This document shows positions 46,997 through 60,333 of a DNA stretch of 64,000 nt, piece by piece. How positions within the stretch are numbered: position 1 is the first letter of the stretch; each line of letters opens with the position of its first letter. The notes under the pieces were generated by a model that saw only the letters and a list, made by a program, of their open reading frames with translations, did no database searches and had not been told where the DNA came from. Both the position numbers and the translations under genes were made by a program. Source of the stretch: Paramecium pentaurelia (Eukaryota > Ciliophora > Oligohymenophorea > Peniculida > Parameciidae); NCBI GenBank assembly GCA_905183005.1, contig CAJJDO010000009.1, forward strand, positions 547,891 to 611,890. Direction: 5' to 3'.

Positions 46997-48131
46997 TCAC
47001 ACATTGTTCTTTAAATATTCAGCTTCAAAACAATACCCTTCAAATTAAGCTAAATGTTTAAATTTGATAATACATTATTAAAGTTAATCATTTGTAATTT
47101 TATTGTTTATTAATTTTGTGCTTTGATTGCATTCATAATTGCGTTCACAAGGATGAAATTTCTTTTTTGGTTGATAAGGTGAGACCATAATTTTAGATTG
47201 TAATTTTTTCCAATCAAAATTTTTAAACCATCTATGATTTTTAACATCCTCTGGTGATTAAGTACCAAGTCTATTTTCTGGTTTTCTTTGAATTAGCTAA
47301 ATTTTAGTTATAAATTATACTTAATTAATAAAATCTCCAGCTTCGATAGTCCAGCCTATTGGTAATTAAGATCGTTTAATTTACACTTGTTTAGATAACA
47401 TTAAATCCCTAATTTAATTTGCATTTGATCCTATATATGGTCTTTTCCCCAACATACATTCATAAGCTATGACACCTAAAGCAAAATAATCAACAGCTAT
47501 TCCATGGTTTTGCTTGTACATAATTTCGGGTGCAACATAACCCAAAGTTCCACTTATTTCTTAACAATTATTAGGTTTCCATATAGTAGCCAAACCAAAA
47601 TCTGTTAATCTAAGATATCCTCTATTGTCCATCACCAAATTTTCAGGTTTAATATCTCTATGAATAATTCCCTATGAATGAAGATATTCTAAGGCTACTA
47701 TTATACAAGCAATGAAAAATTCTTTCTTAGGATAAATAAATTACTTGTTTACTCTTCAGAAAACACTTTATTATAATTTAAATGTTATCTTAAGTCTCCT
47801 CCTGTCAATAAATCAAGAGTTAGATATAATCTTTTTTTATCTTGGAAAGCAGCTATCAAATTTACTAAAAATGGATGTCGAATCGAAGTAAGTATGTTTT
47901 TTTCGTTCATAACTACAGAAGTGTACTTTTTCTTTATTATTCTATGTTATTATTTTAATTTTACAATTCTTTTTCCATAATTTTGATGGCAAATAGTTCT
48001 TTGTTCTTTTTTCTCTAGGCTTTCCAAACTTTTCCAAAACTACCTTAACCTAATAATTCTTAAAATTCAAAATTATTAGATGAAAGATCTGAATTATATG
48101 AATAGGTTACTTGATTCATCCTGCATTTCAT
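46997..48131 (-). CDS. Ser/Thr protein kinase, AGC-like
   Basis: The 354-aa kinase has introns of 23, 23 and 24 nt. All core motifs are present: glycine loop LGQGSFGKVW, catalytic lysine AIKIMEKE, helix C in VVMNEKNILTSI, catalytic loop HRDIKPENLV, metal-binding TDFGLATIW, activation-segment end GTLGYVAPEIMY, and DYFALGVIAYECMLGKRPY. A short C-terminal extension (WFKNFDWKKLQSKIMVSPYQ) resembles the start of an AGC tail with its FDW. The hydrophobic motif is not obvious. Introns interrupt the glycine-loop-to-helix-C linker and the region after subdomain VIb, so simple ORFs miss it. Substrates are unknown. Confidence 0.93.
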
Positions 48132-48642
48132 TGTTCTAGATGTTGCAATTACCCATTAAATAATTTAAATTTTTAATTGATAGATATAATTAATTTGTAT
48201 TATATTGCACAAAATTTCTCTATTAATTTAATTTTTATATTTGGATCTATTAAACTACTGATTATTGACTGTAAGGATAGATTGAAAAAATATCAAATTT
48301 GTATTATTTAGTTTAATATTCATATATATTTATAGATTACCAGATTTATTATTTTAATTTGACAGTTGATTAAACTTTATTTTAATTACAGATTATTTAA
48401 ATTTATTTATAATAATAATGATAATAATTATGAATAAGTTTAAAGATTCATTAAGCAAATGCAGGAAATTAAAACATGCAAGGCTAAAGGAATTGTTGAG
48501 CCTATTGTAATTATAATAAATTTACCATTTATTATAATTAATGATATTACATTATTAATAATTCATACTTTGAGTTTAATTATAATTTATCTTGTTATAA
48601 TTGATTAACTCTGCTTTGTAAATATAGGTTCTAAATATAAAA
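48132..48642. other. Intergenic region
   Basis: This is a spacer of about 510 bp between a kinase gene start and the stop of the helix-turn-helix gene. A short hydrophobic plus-strand ORF (from about 48461) is not convincing. No RNA gene was recognised. Confidence 0.4.
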
Positions 48643-49268
48643 TCAATAAAGTACTTAAGTATTTAATTATTGAATGATTATAGCTTAATGTCTATTAGCC
48701 TCTTCTGCCTATTAGTATAAATTTGTCTCGTTATTGTCCTAAATTGCCTCAACTTTTACAAACTTCTGATTTTATTCATCAAATATAGATTTTTTCTATA
48801 TGTTGTCTAAAATTAATATGTGTGTTAATACCTTCATTATTTTATCCTAAATTCTTATTGGTTTTCTATTTTATTTCTCTGACTATTTTTTTTGTTACCC
48901 TTCCTTCTCTTCTAAAGATTTGCATAATGGCTTTAGCTGTTGAAAAGTTGATACTCAAGTCTTTAGCAGCACTCTTAATAGTACAACCAGTAGAGGTAAC
49001 TCTTTCGATTAATGCTTGTCTCTACCTGTTAGAAATTTTAGCATATTTTAAGCCAAACTTACCTAAAAGATAATTAAACTGTTATACCCTTTCTTTTTTG
49101 ATCACTTCCGTTTTAGTCACTTGCAAGTTATTTTAGATGTGATTTGTTGTTGCCTTTATTTTCTAAATCAAAAGAAGAATCAGAGTTTTGAGAACATACA
49201 GAAGATCTAGAAATCGATTCTTCTACCTTCTCTACGTTTGCAATCTATTAGTCTAGCATAAAATCCAT
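48643..49268 (-). CDS. Helix-turn-helix protein, probable DNA-binding
   Basis: The 191-aa model has two 25-nt introns. The central segment after the first intron reads KFGLKYAKISNRQRQALIER, then VTSTGCTIKSAAKDLSINFS, TAKAIMQIFRREGRV. This trihelical arrangement (basic first helix, then AAKDLSIN-FSTAKAIMQ as helix-turn-helix) resembles homeodomain-like or transposase-type HTH domains. The N-terminal region is acidic and Ser-rich, and the C-terminal region is Gln/Asn-rich. No transposase catalytic domain follows, so it is more likely a regulator derived from such a fold. I recall similar short HTH proteins being frequent in ciliates. Confidence 0.75.
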
Positions 49269-49495
49269 AAACTATGGTAAAATCAATTTAAATAATTGAA
49301 AAAAGTGTTGATTCTTATTTAGCTTTTATACAATTAATTATCAATATGAATTCGAGATAAATTAAGAACATCTGAAGTTCTTAAATATTTTTCTTTTCTA
49401 ATAAGAATTAGAGATTAGAAAATTAATGCTTGGCTTTTTATAATATAAATATAAAACTTTAATAAATTTAAGACATAATTAGATTACTTTAAAAG

Positions 49496-52400
49496 TCATT
49501 ATATTTTGCTTATATTGTCATCCAAACTTATAAATTCTTCTTCAATAATTTATTCCAATGATTATGGAGATATTATCATTCTCTATTGATTAATATCTAT
49601 TAAATGTTAACATAAATTTAAAGCTTATTGTCTTAATTTTGGCTCAAATTCCTAAAAATCAATATTTAAATTATACATCAACTTCTTAAATATCCTTAAT
49701 TTTTATTAATCTTTTTTTTTTACATAAATTTGATTATTATTATTCCTAATATAATTTACATTCATAATCAACAGAATACTCTGATGATTTTGGAAATTGA
49801 TAAGCCATATAAGGAATAAATTTATAAGGTGATTCTATCTTTACTTTTTATTATTACTATTCTTAAACAGGATTATGATTGATTGTTATTCCAAAATCTA
49901 TATAATTAAATGTTATTTATACAATCAAAAACAAATATCCATTCATAAAAATAAAACTCCTCTAATTAAAATAATGAGAATAATTCAATTAATTTTAAAC
50001 CAGATATTAATAAAAAAGGATTAGCTTATTTTCCTTTTCTATCAAATATTTACATTAACATACTCACTAAATATGGCCATATCTATCTAAATACTTAAGT
50101 TAAAGAACTTTAACTTAATCTTAATACTAAAATTCTTATGCAAAATATAATTAATATTGATATTGCAGCATCTTAAGAATTAATATCTTTTATAACAGAC
50201 AATATTGCATCCAATAAAGTTGTTAATTTAGATTAATATTTATCTATACCTCCAGAGTATATTATAAAACATACTCTTTCAAATCCTTTGGTCTTTTTCA
50301 TCATTTCTGCTGATTTACTTTTAAATAATCCTGCAAATCCTTAAAAAAATTTAGAATTATTTCCTAATTAATCAGTTAGAATATCATTCTTATCTGATAT
50401 TATATCAATTATTTCTGTCCAAAATTTAAGACATCTACCTGTACATTTAAAAAAGTCTTGTCTATTAAAAAGATCTAATATATTATTTAAAAAAATTTAA
50501 GGTAAAATATCTTTATTGTGTTTTAAAATTGTACATAAAAGTTCTGATGTAGCTTCAACTATAATTTAATTTTCTTTATTTTCAATTAAAGGGAATAGAA
50601 GGACCATAAATTCTTTTGTATTTTCAATAATTCTTTCACTTCTAGAGACTTCATATGTATTTATTAAAGTAACTTAAGATAATCTCTTTAAAGTCTTTAA
50701 AGCAATTATTGAACATTTATTTGAAAATATAGTCTCTGTCAAATTTATAACCTTTTTATTAACAGAATCAAATAGAAAATTTTAAATTAAATAATTTGTT
50801 TATAAATCTTATGATTTTCCACTATCCTATTAAATTTTATCTTAATAATCTTCATATAATTCAAAAATAGTTGGAGTAAAAGGAACAATCATTTAAAATT
50901 TTTGATCTGTTTAGAAATCATTAATATTATCTGAATTGATTGTATAATTTTATTAGAATGATGCCATTTCAGCTAAAATTACTAAATTTTATCTTAATTG
51001 AGTATGTAATTCTTTTCTAAAATCCTCTAAGACATCTTTTGGAGAAAACTTCCAAGACATCATATATATAATTTCTAAAACATAACAAATTGTATTGATA
51101 TGACGAGATTAAAGAAGACATTTGGAAAAACTTAAAAATACATTCCATAATTTAATTAATTCTTTATTCTTTAAATTTTGATACTAAACTGAAGAGAAAT
51201 AAGTGTAAAGGAAGAATAGAACATCATTTTCAAATTTAGCTTATTCATAATTAAAAGAGTATGAACCTTTTTTATTTTTATTTTTTTAATTATATTGTAT
51301 TATTGCTTGCACTTATTTAGTACGAACAAATGCTGTCATGAATTCATCTGGAACTATTTATAAATTTATTGCTAATTCAATTAATTTACACATATTTCTA
51401 TTAATTTTTAATTGATTTTTATTTAAATTAATATAACGTTACCACACTTCTAAAATAGATGAAATTAAATATGATGAAAAATGTATTGAACAAGGTCTTA
51501 ATAATTATAAAATTGACTATTTTATTTAATCTTCATCAGTAAATTCTTATTCTGATCTTTACAATTAATCTTTCAATATTTTATTAAATTAATCAAATTT
51601 CTCATATTCATAAACAATACATCCTACACTTGATAAATGATCCCAATGTAATGAACATCTCCAACATTCTAAATAAGATTCAAGAATTTATGTAAATAAT
51701 TTAAGAAGCATTTAACATGTATCTGAATTCTATTAAAATTATGGTTATGTCTATTGATATTTTAAAATTTAATTTTTATCAGTCTTTTTAAAAAATACAT
51801 TTAATGTAAATAAATCAACTAATACACCAGCAGCATTAGGTCTTTAATCTATATCTTTTGTATCATATTTAAATTAAAAAAAATAACTAATAATAGCTCT
51901 AATAGAATTAGATAAAGACATAACTTCTTCAAAATCATCACCAGATAATCCTGTTTTTATATGGATCTATTCAAGATTTAATTATTGAATATTAAATTAT
52001 TAAAAATTATTGTTAATTTCATTTTTAAATAATTTTATGACTGATAAATTTGTTTATCTTCTCTCAGAAATTAATCCAAACTTATTTTAATTATATTCAC
52101 ATTATTCTAATAATTATAATAAAGTTTTTAATATAATTTATATTTTTTCTGTAAGTATTTTTGGAGTTAATAATTAACTAATAGAATAAACTCCAACAAC
52201 TATTGTATTTAAGTATCTTTATTTTAAAAAAAACACTTTTGATGATTATAAACCAATCATAAGATTATTAAAAAATGATGGTTATTCATATAGATCAATT
52301 AATTCATTTCTATGTTATTATGATAAATATTTCTCTAATTCATATGTATTTAATAAAAATACTTTTATTAGATTTAGTAATTATAACTATAGCAATTAAT

Positions 52401-55200
52401 CATTTTTTTATATTACTTACTCAAATTTCTATAAAATTTAATTAAAATATAAAAGTAATACTTGAATTTTATTTTTATTATCAATTGTTAAATTTATAAC
52501 ATTTTCTAATAATTCTGCACTTGTTGCATTGATTTTTGAAAATTCATTATTATTAAAATCAGCTAAAACAAATTAAATTAAGATTTAACAAATTAATTTA
52601 TAATATGTATTTAAGTTTTCATCCTAATAAAAGGTGGGTTTAGTTTTTTCTATATAAGGTTAAAACCATTCTTTGGATACATAAATTTATTATAATTTTT
52701 TAATAGTATCTACAGCTAATTCTAAAGAAAACTCTTTATTATTTTATATATCTTTTAAAATATACTCTAATCTAATAAGTATTGGATCAATAATCCTAAA
52801 GAAAAAAGGTGCAGATTCACTAAGCCAAGTTTTGGTATTATATCGAATTAAAGGGTTTTCATGTTCTAAGTAGTTTAACATTTATAGAATTCCAACACCT
52901 GTGTTAAGTTTAGGATGCTTTTTATAGAAGACATTAGTAATTCTACAGAATATTTAATATCTTCTTTAATCTCCTTACTTTAATGCTTTTTCAATTACAT
53001 ATACAAATATATGTTAGAATCTTTCTGCTATATATAAGATGAATTCAACAGCTAATTAATCATGATAATTCTAATCTAAAAGAAGCCATAATTTTTCAAA
53101 CATTTATTTAATATAATTTCTTTCATTTTAATTATTTTAATAATCATATTGAGTATTATCCATTGATAAAGATTCCATTTTTTGAAAAGGTTGAATATCA
53201 GAGTAACTACTTCTAGTAATCATTTCAGTTAACATAAAAACATTTTAATGTATTTAGGCTTGTTTTAATAATTCAATTATCATTTCTATGGAACATAAAC
53301 TAATTTTATTAGTTCCTTATTCTAAAGAATTAAATAATTATTATAACCAATAAGGTATTGCAGAATGTTATACATCTGCATGTTTCATTAAGAATAATTA
53401 TGATCTGAGTAGAATTTAAGAAGTAAGAGGGAATAAAGTTTCTTATTCATTTTAAATAGAATATTAACTTATTTGAACGTAATAATCACAATATTAAGTA
53501 ATAATATTAATATCTATTTAATCTATAAGTTGAAAATTCGAATCTTTTTACATATTTGAGATTCTACCATAATTACTACCTAAGGCTAATTACAAATCTC
53601 TTTCATTTTCTAATAATTCTAGTCTTTATCTAATTTTATTAATGCAATCTAATGTTTATCCTAATATTTATTAAGGTATTTAAGTTTCAAATAATCTTTC
53701 AATCTTTAGATTCATGATTTCTTTGAGTGCTAAAACAAAGAATTCTTATAAACATTATGTTCTCTATTGAAAAAGTGTAATATCATCAATTCTATTTAAA
53801 TCAGAAAATTATTATTTCATCAAAGTATTTAAACAGAATTCAATAATTTAAATACATTCTTTAATATGATCTTATTTTTAAGCAATCATAAAATTTTTCA
53901 AATGTTCATATATTGATTTTAGAATTAATTCACTTTAACTTGAAATACTTTCAATTAATCTTTCACTTGCTTTCTACAATTCTCCAAGTTTTTCAGATTA
54001 TATCTCTTAATATTAAATTGTTTTCTTATATATAAATCTTGCTAAATCATATCCAATATCAAATAAAGTCATAGATACTGTTTCTGGATGTTACATATAC
54101 CAATTTTATAATATTTTTAAAGGATCACTTTATTCTTCTACTAAAATTCTACGTAATCCTACTTATAAATATTAGACTATTTGCATATTTTCATTTACTT
54201 CATCTTCACCAAAAAACCAATTATTAATTCTTCTTACTACAGCATGATCTAATTTAATAAATAATAATAAGCATTATTCAATTAAAATCAAATTCTCTTA
54301 TTCTTAAAATACATTTTCACTAATTTTACAATATAAACACATAAAATCTAATGCTGCTCTTTTCACTAGAATTGATTCATCTTCTAAAGAAGCTAATAAT
54401 GCATTAATTACTAATGCTTTTTTATTTGGCATCTTCTCATCATCTTACATTATACTATTTTCAATATCTACTTATTATTGTTTTGTCCATCTTTTCATTA
54501 AATACTTATAAGCACCCAATCTACATCTTCCTGATCTTATTATTGATACCCATAACAAACCAAAAAATTATTTTATTCCAACACTCTCAGCAGCTTAATC
54601 TAATGAATTCATAACCTAATTTATTCCTATTATTATATACTTTTTTCATCATCTCTTCATTTGTATCTTCCATCCCAACAATTATTGAACTTATTAATCC
54701 ACCCATACAAGGTAATAGATCTTTTTATAATGGATAATAATATGTTTCAAGTATATTTAAAAACTTTGGTTTACATTAGATTGATGCAAATCCAAAAAAA
54801 GGAAATAAACCAAGAGAAAATAAAGGCAAATCTTAAACCAAGTCATATTCACTATTTGAGCATAGAATTTTCAGAATCAAATCATAAATCACTAATGCAT
54901 TCTCATGAATTGCTTTATTCCAAATTGGACTTAAGCATTATGCTAATCTCTTACATAATAATTTTTTCTTTGGTATATATGATCCTTAATATGTTTAAAA
55001 TACTCCTTATAATTTCAATAGCCACTAAATAAATAATGATGATAATTCACCTATCCTAAATCAGACCATTCTTTTAAACTCTCATAATTTTTTAAAATAG
55101 CTCCAATCTTTATTTTCTATTTTTATTATTCTTCAGATCTAGACTTAGCAACACTCTGATTTTCAAAGTTTCTATTATTCTATCTTAAATCATTAAACAT
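49496..55200 (-). CDS. DOP1: Dopey (DOP1) family protein
   Basis: This giant protein (about 1,850 aa) belongs to a family acting with MON2 in endosome-to-Golgi membrane traffic. The start MFNDLRQNNRNFENQSVAKS leads to the family's N-terminal domain: KIGAILKNYESLKEWSDLG, KKKLLCKRLAQCLSPIWNKA, IHENALVIYDLILKI, LPLFSLGLFPFFGFASI and YYYPLQKDLLPCMGGLISSI. GLLWVSIIRSGRCRLGAYKY follows. These match the Dopey N-terminal consensus in order. Introns of 26 and 25 nt in this part were placed; further ones are likely in the rest, which is a long helical repeat. The C-terminus (KLRQQALNLCQHLIDINQQR to DDNISKIQ) ends at the TGA at 49496. The internal splice pattern was not fully resolved. Confidence 0.85.
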
Positions 55201-55596
55201 TCTATATTATATATATATATATAAATATAATCTCACAATTAATTCTAATTAAAATACTTAAAATTCAAATCTACTATTAATATTATTACTTATGCTTTTT
55301 TTATTATTTCTTTGACATTCTCTTACTTCTACTCTTTTAATAGTTTCCAATCTTTCATTTCTTTGATCAATCTCTACCTATATTAGATTTACTTTAATAG
55401 GTTATTTCATATATTTAAATATTAAATCTAGTATTGATTAATCTAAGACTAAGAACAAACTGTTTAATAAATTATTATATGAAAAGATCTACCTTAATAA
55501 ATCATTTTAAATATTTATGTTTGAATAAGATACCCATTTTACTTTATTAATTTAAACTTTGATAGTCTTTAATCTATTTAAACATTCTCTTCTCAT
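55190..55596 (-). CDS. Small unknown protein or upstream exon of the Dopey gene
   Basis: An ORF from the ATG at 55596 (MRRECLNRLKTIKVQINKVK) codes for about 120 protein-like residues (e.g. QPIKVNLIQVEIDQRNERLE). If a 26-nt GTATTTTAATTAG...GTGAG intron is spliced, it ends at a TGA overlapping the Dopey start. Without splicing, the frame runs without TGA straight into the Dopey ATG in the same frame. So it is either a separate 126-aa gene or an N-terminal extension of the Dopey protein. No domain is recognised. Confidence 0.45.
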
Positions 55597-55861
55597 TTTT
55601 TAATATGAAAGGGTTTGTATAAATAGTTATATTATATGAAATAAATTATCTTATTATTAAGTGTATATTATAAGAACTATTTGATAGGTTTAAATATATT
55701 TTATTTAAATTAGTAAGTGTTTGAATAAATCAAAAATTTATTAGGTATAATTAAATCAATGCTTTTAATTCTTCAATTCAATTATATTTTTTTCCATGAT
55801 TTAAATTAAAGTGATTCTTAATTATTAATAATGATATAAGATTATTTTTGTAAATAGAAAA

Positions 55862-57760
55862 ATGCCCAGTTAAGCCAAAAAAAGACTATCAAAAGAAAGC
55901 TTAAAGAAACTAAAACTCTTACAAAAATCAATATCGAAGAATAGAGTTTAAGAAATAAATCAAAATCTTATTTTAGATATGGATGATTTAATCAATTTCT
56001 TTAAATAAAATAAGGCTTTAAAATTATACAAAGGTACTTTATCTTATTTCAAAATTAATCCCTTAAATAATATGCTATACCTTTTATCCAGTATATAAAT
56101 TAACTAATAATAATACAAATATAATTAAGATTAATTATAAAAAAAGGTTATTTATGGTCTTTTGCAATTATTTGAAGAAAAGAGAGTTATACCTAAAATA
56201 TTAGGTTGTATAAAATTAGAAAATGGAAATTTTAAATTAAATAATAATTTATTGCATCTCTCAGAATTAATTACTTTAGCATTTCTAAATGATGATTATA
56301 AATTTAAAAATTAAGAGAAAATAGAAATTGATGAATCACAACCTATAAATGATCAATATTTATTATTGTTATCCTTATAATTACTTCAACCTCATGCTGA
56401 TTAATTCTTAAATCCTAAACATTTAAACCACTAAGATTTTAATTAAATTTATGAAACATATAAATTAATTTCTACTGCTTCAGAAAAAGATCAAATTAAT
56501 AAATAAATTAAATAGATTTACACAAATATTGCTGAAAAAATCAATTCTTTGGGTTGTTATCATTTATCAAATGAAATATTAAATAAATCAAATAATATAG
56601 AATTACTAAGATCATATATAATAAAGAAATTAGTAATCATTTCAATAACATAAATTAATGAATAAAAAATTGGATTACCTGAAATTGTTAGAAAGATCAC
56701 ACTCTCTAATCCTGATTTAACAAACTTTGTTGGTTAAAAAGGAGGAGTAGAACTAAGATATCCATTATTTTTTATTAAATAATTATCTAAATAGGATGAA
56801 ATTAAAGATTAAAAACTTTAATATTGTATAAGATAATTGGATGAAAATTTGAATTGGTTAGAATTGAAGTCTCTTTATTATAACACTATTTTACCAAATT
56901 ATTAAAATTATGAATTATTAAGTGAAGAAGATATTATTATTGCTTAATTAGAAATATTAGATTAGAATTTCAATAAATATGAAAGATAAATTAGAAAACA
57001 TATTAAAAAACCTTCTGCAAAATCTTAAATAATATAAATTGAAAATATCTTAAAAGAAGAATCTAATAATTCTTAAATTCCTAATTAATTATTAAAAAAA
57101 TTAACTTAAATTGGTTAAAAACTCATTTAATTTAGAGATATTTGTAATTCAGAAAGTCACTAAAAACCAAAAGTTCCGAAATATGCAAGAAAGATATTAG
57201 AGGCTCCTAATAAAGTGGCTCAGCCTGCAGAAAGTTATAACTGTTTATCTGATCTTTTGAAATATGAAAGGCTTAAGTTTTCGCATTTTATTAGATTTTT
57301 TGGTGAATATTTGATTAATAAAAATGTTCCTTATCCTTATTTTTTTGAAATATTAAAATGTGGTCAAAGTTGTGTTAGAGTAGATGTAAGAATAACAACA
57401 ATAGAATAATTTGTTTAAGATGCTCATTTTATTAATTTTATTTTTGAAGAATATTAAATTGATATAAGTGGTCTATCTTTAAGAGAAAGAGCCAATAAAT
57501 TGGGAAATGTACCTTATGATGTTTTAATTAAGAATCATATTTTTAAAGAATGTTGGGGAGATATTCTTATAAAATAGGCTTAATTAATATATGAAAATAG
57601 GAAAACATTATAATGGGAACTTGTAAAAAGATTGAAAAATGAAAAGGTTTTAGAAGTGTTTACTTAAATTGAAGAATAAGGAAGAAATATCAGTTGGAAA
57701 AGATTAGAATTATAAAGAGAGATTATAAAGTTGAAAAATTATTTATAGAAATAATAATGA
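55862..57760 (+). CDS. Unknown helical protein (632 aa)
   Basis: This intronless gene is open for 633 codons. It starts MPSQAKKRLSKESLKKLKLL. The body is mainly amphipathic helix with conserved-looking hydrophobic segments (YGLLQLFEEKRVIPKILGCI, LQLLQPHADQFLNPKHLN, LSDLLKYERLKFSHFIRFFG). The C-terminal 150 residues form a well-balanced globular region (CGQSCVRVDVRITTIEQFVQ, LSLRERANKLGNVPYDVLIK), followed by a basic coiled-coil end. The absence of low-complexity sequence suggests a folded, conserved protein. I could not name a family. Confidence 0.75.
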
Positions 57761-57860
57761 TAATTTTTTGTTTTATTGATTTATTATTATGATAAGTAAG
57801 CAATTATATTATTTAAGTAAAATCTTAAAAAATTTTTAATAAAAAATATGAATAAATTTT

Positions 57861-59592
57861 TCAATAATTGTTCCATTATTCTCCCCATAATGTTGTAAGT
57901 GATTTATAATCTTAATTATTTTAGCGAGATAAACCATGCTGAGAATTAGGAAAAAAAGTTCCTCTAAAATTTTACATTGCTGTTCGAGGAACTCTTAGAT
58001 TTGGTTGTTGTGGATAGATGTCATCTTCTAATTTTAATACTTTATTTTTATTTTCTAATTATGAATTCACATTAGTTGGTGGAGTATATAAGGTTCTAGA
58101 TGGTTATTAAATAATATCATATCCTATGGCTGCTTTCTTTAATCTTTCTTCAGGAACATTTTAATGAGATTTATAAACTTCACTTATTAATGGAAAATTA
58201 GGATGAGCTTAGTAATAAATGGTTCTTTTTTTTAAAGAAGAAATGACAGGTTTAATGTTAATAGTTTTTTTTTCAACAGTTTATGATTTCTTTAATTAAA
58301 CTTATGTTGTTTTTTTAATTAAGTTTGGTGTTGACTTTCTATGATCATCTTATTATAATACTTTTTCCCAATGTTCTTATTTCTTTTATATTTCAATTTT
58401 ATTCATTTCTTCAATATTTCTTTAATGTTCATCTTGTAAAAGTTCTTTTTATATTTCTTCATTTATTTTAAGTATTTTTTATAATGCCTTTCCATTACTT
58501 TCTAAATCATCTTATTATATAAAATTTTTAGGATCTAATTCTTTATTATAAATTTTTTTTTCATTAAATGAATTTTATTAAGAAGAATTAGAATTCTTAT
58601 TTAATACTTTATTCACATATTTCTAATTTTCATGTAAAAATAATTTAATTAATTAATCTCCAAGGAAATAGTTAGCCAATTTAAATTTCTCTCTGAAATA
58701 ATTTTTAAAATATTAATCCTAATATTTATGAGTAAAATCTAAATCTCCTTTTACAGGTTTATATGATGATTTCACAATTGATTCACATTTCACTTTTTAC
58801 TTTTAAAATCCTTTATCAAATTCTTTAAATATTACTTAATACTTTTCTTTCTATTCTTCTAATGCTCTTTCAACTTAATCAAATATCTAAATATCTTTTT
58901 ATTTTTAAATTCCATTTTCTAAGTCTTCATTTGTTTATGATATTCTTTCTTTTTTGAATCCATTTTCTAACTCTTAAAATATTTATATTTCTGTTTCACT
59001 TATATCCATTTACTACTAAGCTTCCTATTAGATTGGTTATACTGAAACTGATTTTTTCATCGTTTCTTAATACTTTCTTGCTAAAGATTCTTCCAAAACT
59101 TAAATCAAATGAACTCCTGCTCTCATTCTTTATAGTCTTTTCTCTGAAAACTTAATTTCTGTATTTAAACATTAAGGATTTTGCTTGAAACTATTAATTT
59201 TAACTTTTTTTATTTCTTATCGGTTCTCCTCAATCTAATTTGTAAATTTATTATTAAACCTTTTTTAAATTCAACAATATTTCTTTAAATTCTACAAGTC
59301 CACTTCTATAAGTTTCCACAAATGATTTATATTTTTTTACAAAGTCTCTATCATTCTTCTCTGATAATTTATTTATATCACTCTTAATAAATATTATAAT
59401 TTTATATACTTCTATCCAATCTAACAAATTTTTTAATTTTTCACTCATTTCATTTTCATAATATTCTCTCTTTAATATTTTTTTAGCTTCATCGAAAACA
59501 TTTTTAAACTAGAATTCAATTTCCTTTTTCCTAGCATTGTGTTCACTTTCTTGAATTTTCTTCTTCTGCTCTTCAATCTAATCTGGTTACAT
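57861..59592 (-). CDS. Coiled-coil protein of unknown function
   Basis: This gene codes for about 560-568 aa. A 25-nt intron (GTTTAATAATAAATTTACAAATTAG) is required, and a 27-nt GTATATAAAATT...TTAAG intron near the 5' end is likely but does not change the frame. It starts MQPDQIEEQKKKIQESEHNA and is charged coiled coil for most of its length (RKKEIEFQFKNVFDEAKKIL, EERLKKAAIGYDI). An ordered middle part reads FTHKYQDQYFKNYFREKFKL. The C-terminus is Pro/Asn-rich (QPSRTLYTPPTNVNSQLENK) and ends GLSRQNNQDYKSLTTLWGEQ-like before TGA. It is probably structural, in the cytoskeleton or cortex; this is inference. Confidence 0.72.
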
Positions 59593-60078
59593 AATAATAA
59601 TTAATTATATTTTTAATAACCCAATTATAACAGCTCAAATTAATCAAAATTTATTTATATCAGATAAACATCAAAATAAACCTACAAAGGATAAATGTAA
59701 TATAATTGTAAATTACAAAAAAATACATATTTTATTGTACATTATAATTATTTATATTATTATTTTGTAATAACTATCCATAATTTATTAATATATATAA
59801 TTTATCAACTTAATATTTATATAAAATAAACTTTAATACAAATAGATTATATTAATTATAATATGTTACTAATATCTATAAATTTAATGATTTATAAAAA
59901 AAGGTCAATCCTTTTAAATAAAACATAAGAATTAATTTATTAATATTATTTAATATTATCCATTTAATATATCCCTTAGTGAAATAATTATATTTAAAAT
60001 AGAATATTCTAGAAAAAGAATAATATAATTTAAAGAAAATACTTGTAAATAAAATAATCATAAATTTATATAAAAATC
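59593..60078. other. AT-rich intergenic region
   Basis: About 490 bp of very AT-rich sequence. Short ORFs on either strand look like noise. Nothing was recognised. Confidence 0.4.
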
Positions 60079-60333
60079 ATGGTTAATCAAAATTTTTGTG
60101 GAATTATTATCAAATTAGCGGAATCTAAAATGGACTTAAAAGGAAATAATTATAGAGATGTATTATTTTAAGAAGTTAATGAAAATTAAATGTTGAATGG
60201 TAGAAAAGTTAATGTCAGATTGTTCAGTCCATAAAACATGAGCATATATGATATGATTTTCTGCCAAAATTTCAGAATTTACCAATAACTTAATAATAAG
60301 TATAAGGTTGGAAAGGAATTGGGTATAAAGTGA
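60079..60333 (+). CDS. Doubtful small ORF or gene remnant
   Basis: This 84-codon frame (MVNQNFCGIIIKLAESKMDL...) has reasonably protein-like composition (NGRKVNVRLFSPQNMSIYDM) and ends at TGA 60331. Further protein-like fragments in other frames occur downstream to about 60900, interrupted by TGA codons. The whole stretch may therefore be the relic of a larger gene. No family was recognised. Confidence 0.35.

Noticed and set aside
54414..55032. Two plus-strand ORFs (66 and 123 codons)
   Set aside because: Antisense to the conserved Dopey N-terminal domain, which explains their openness.
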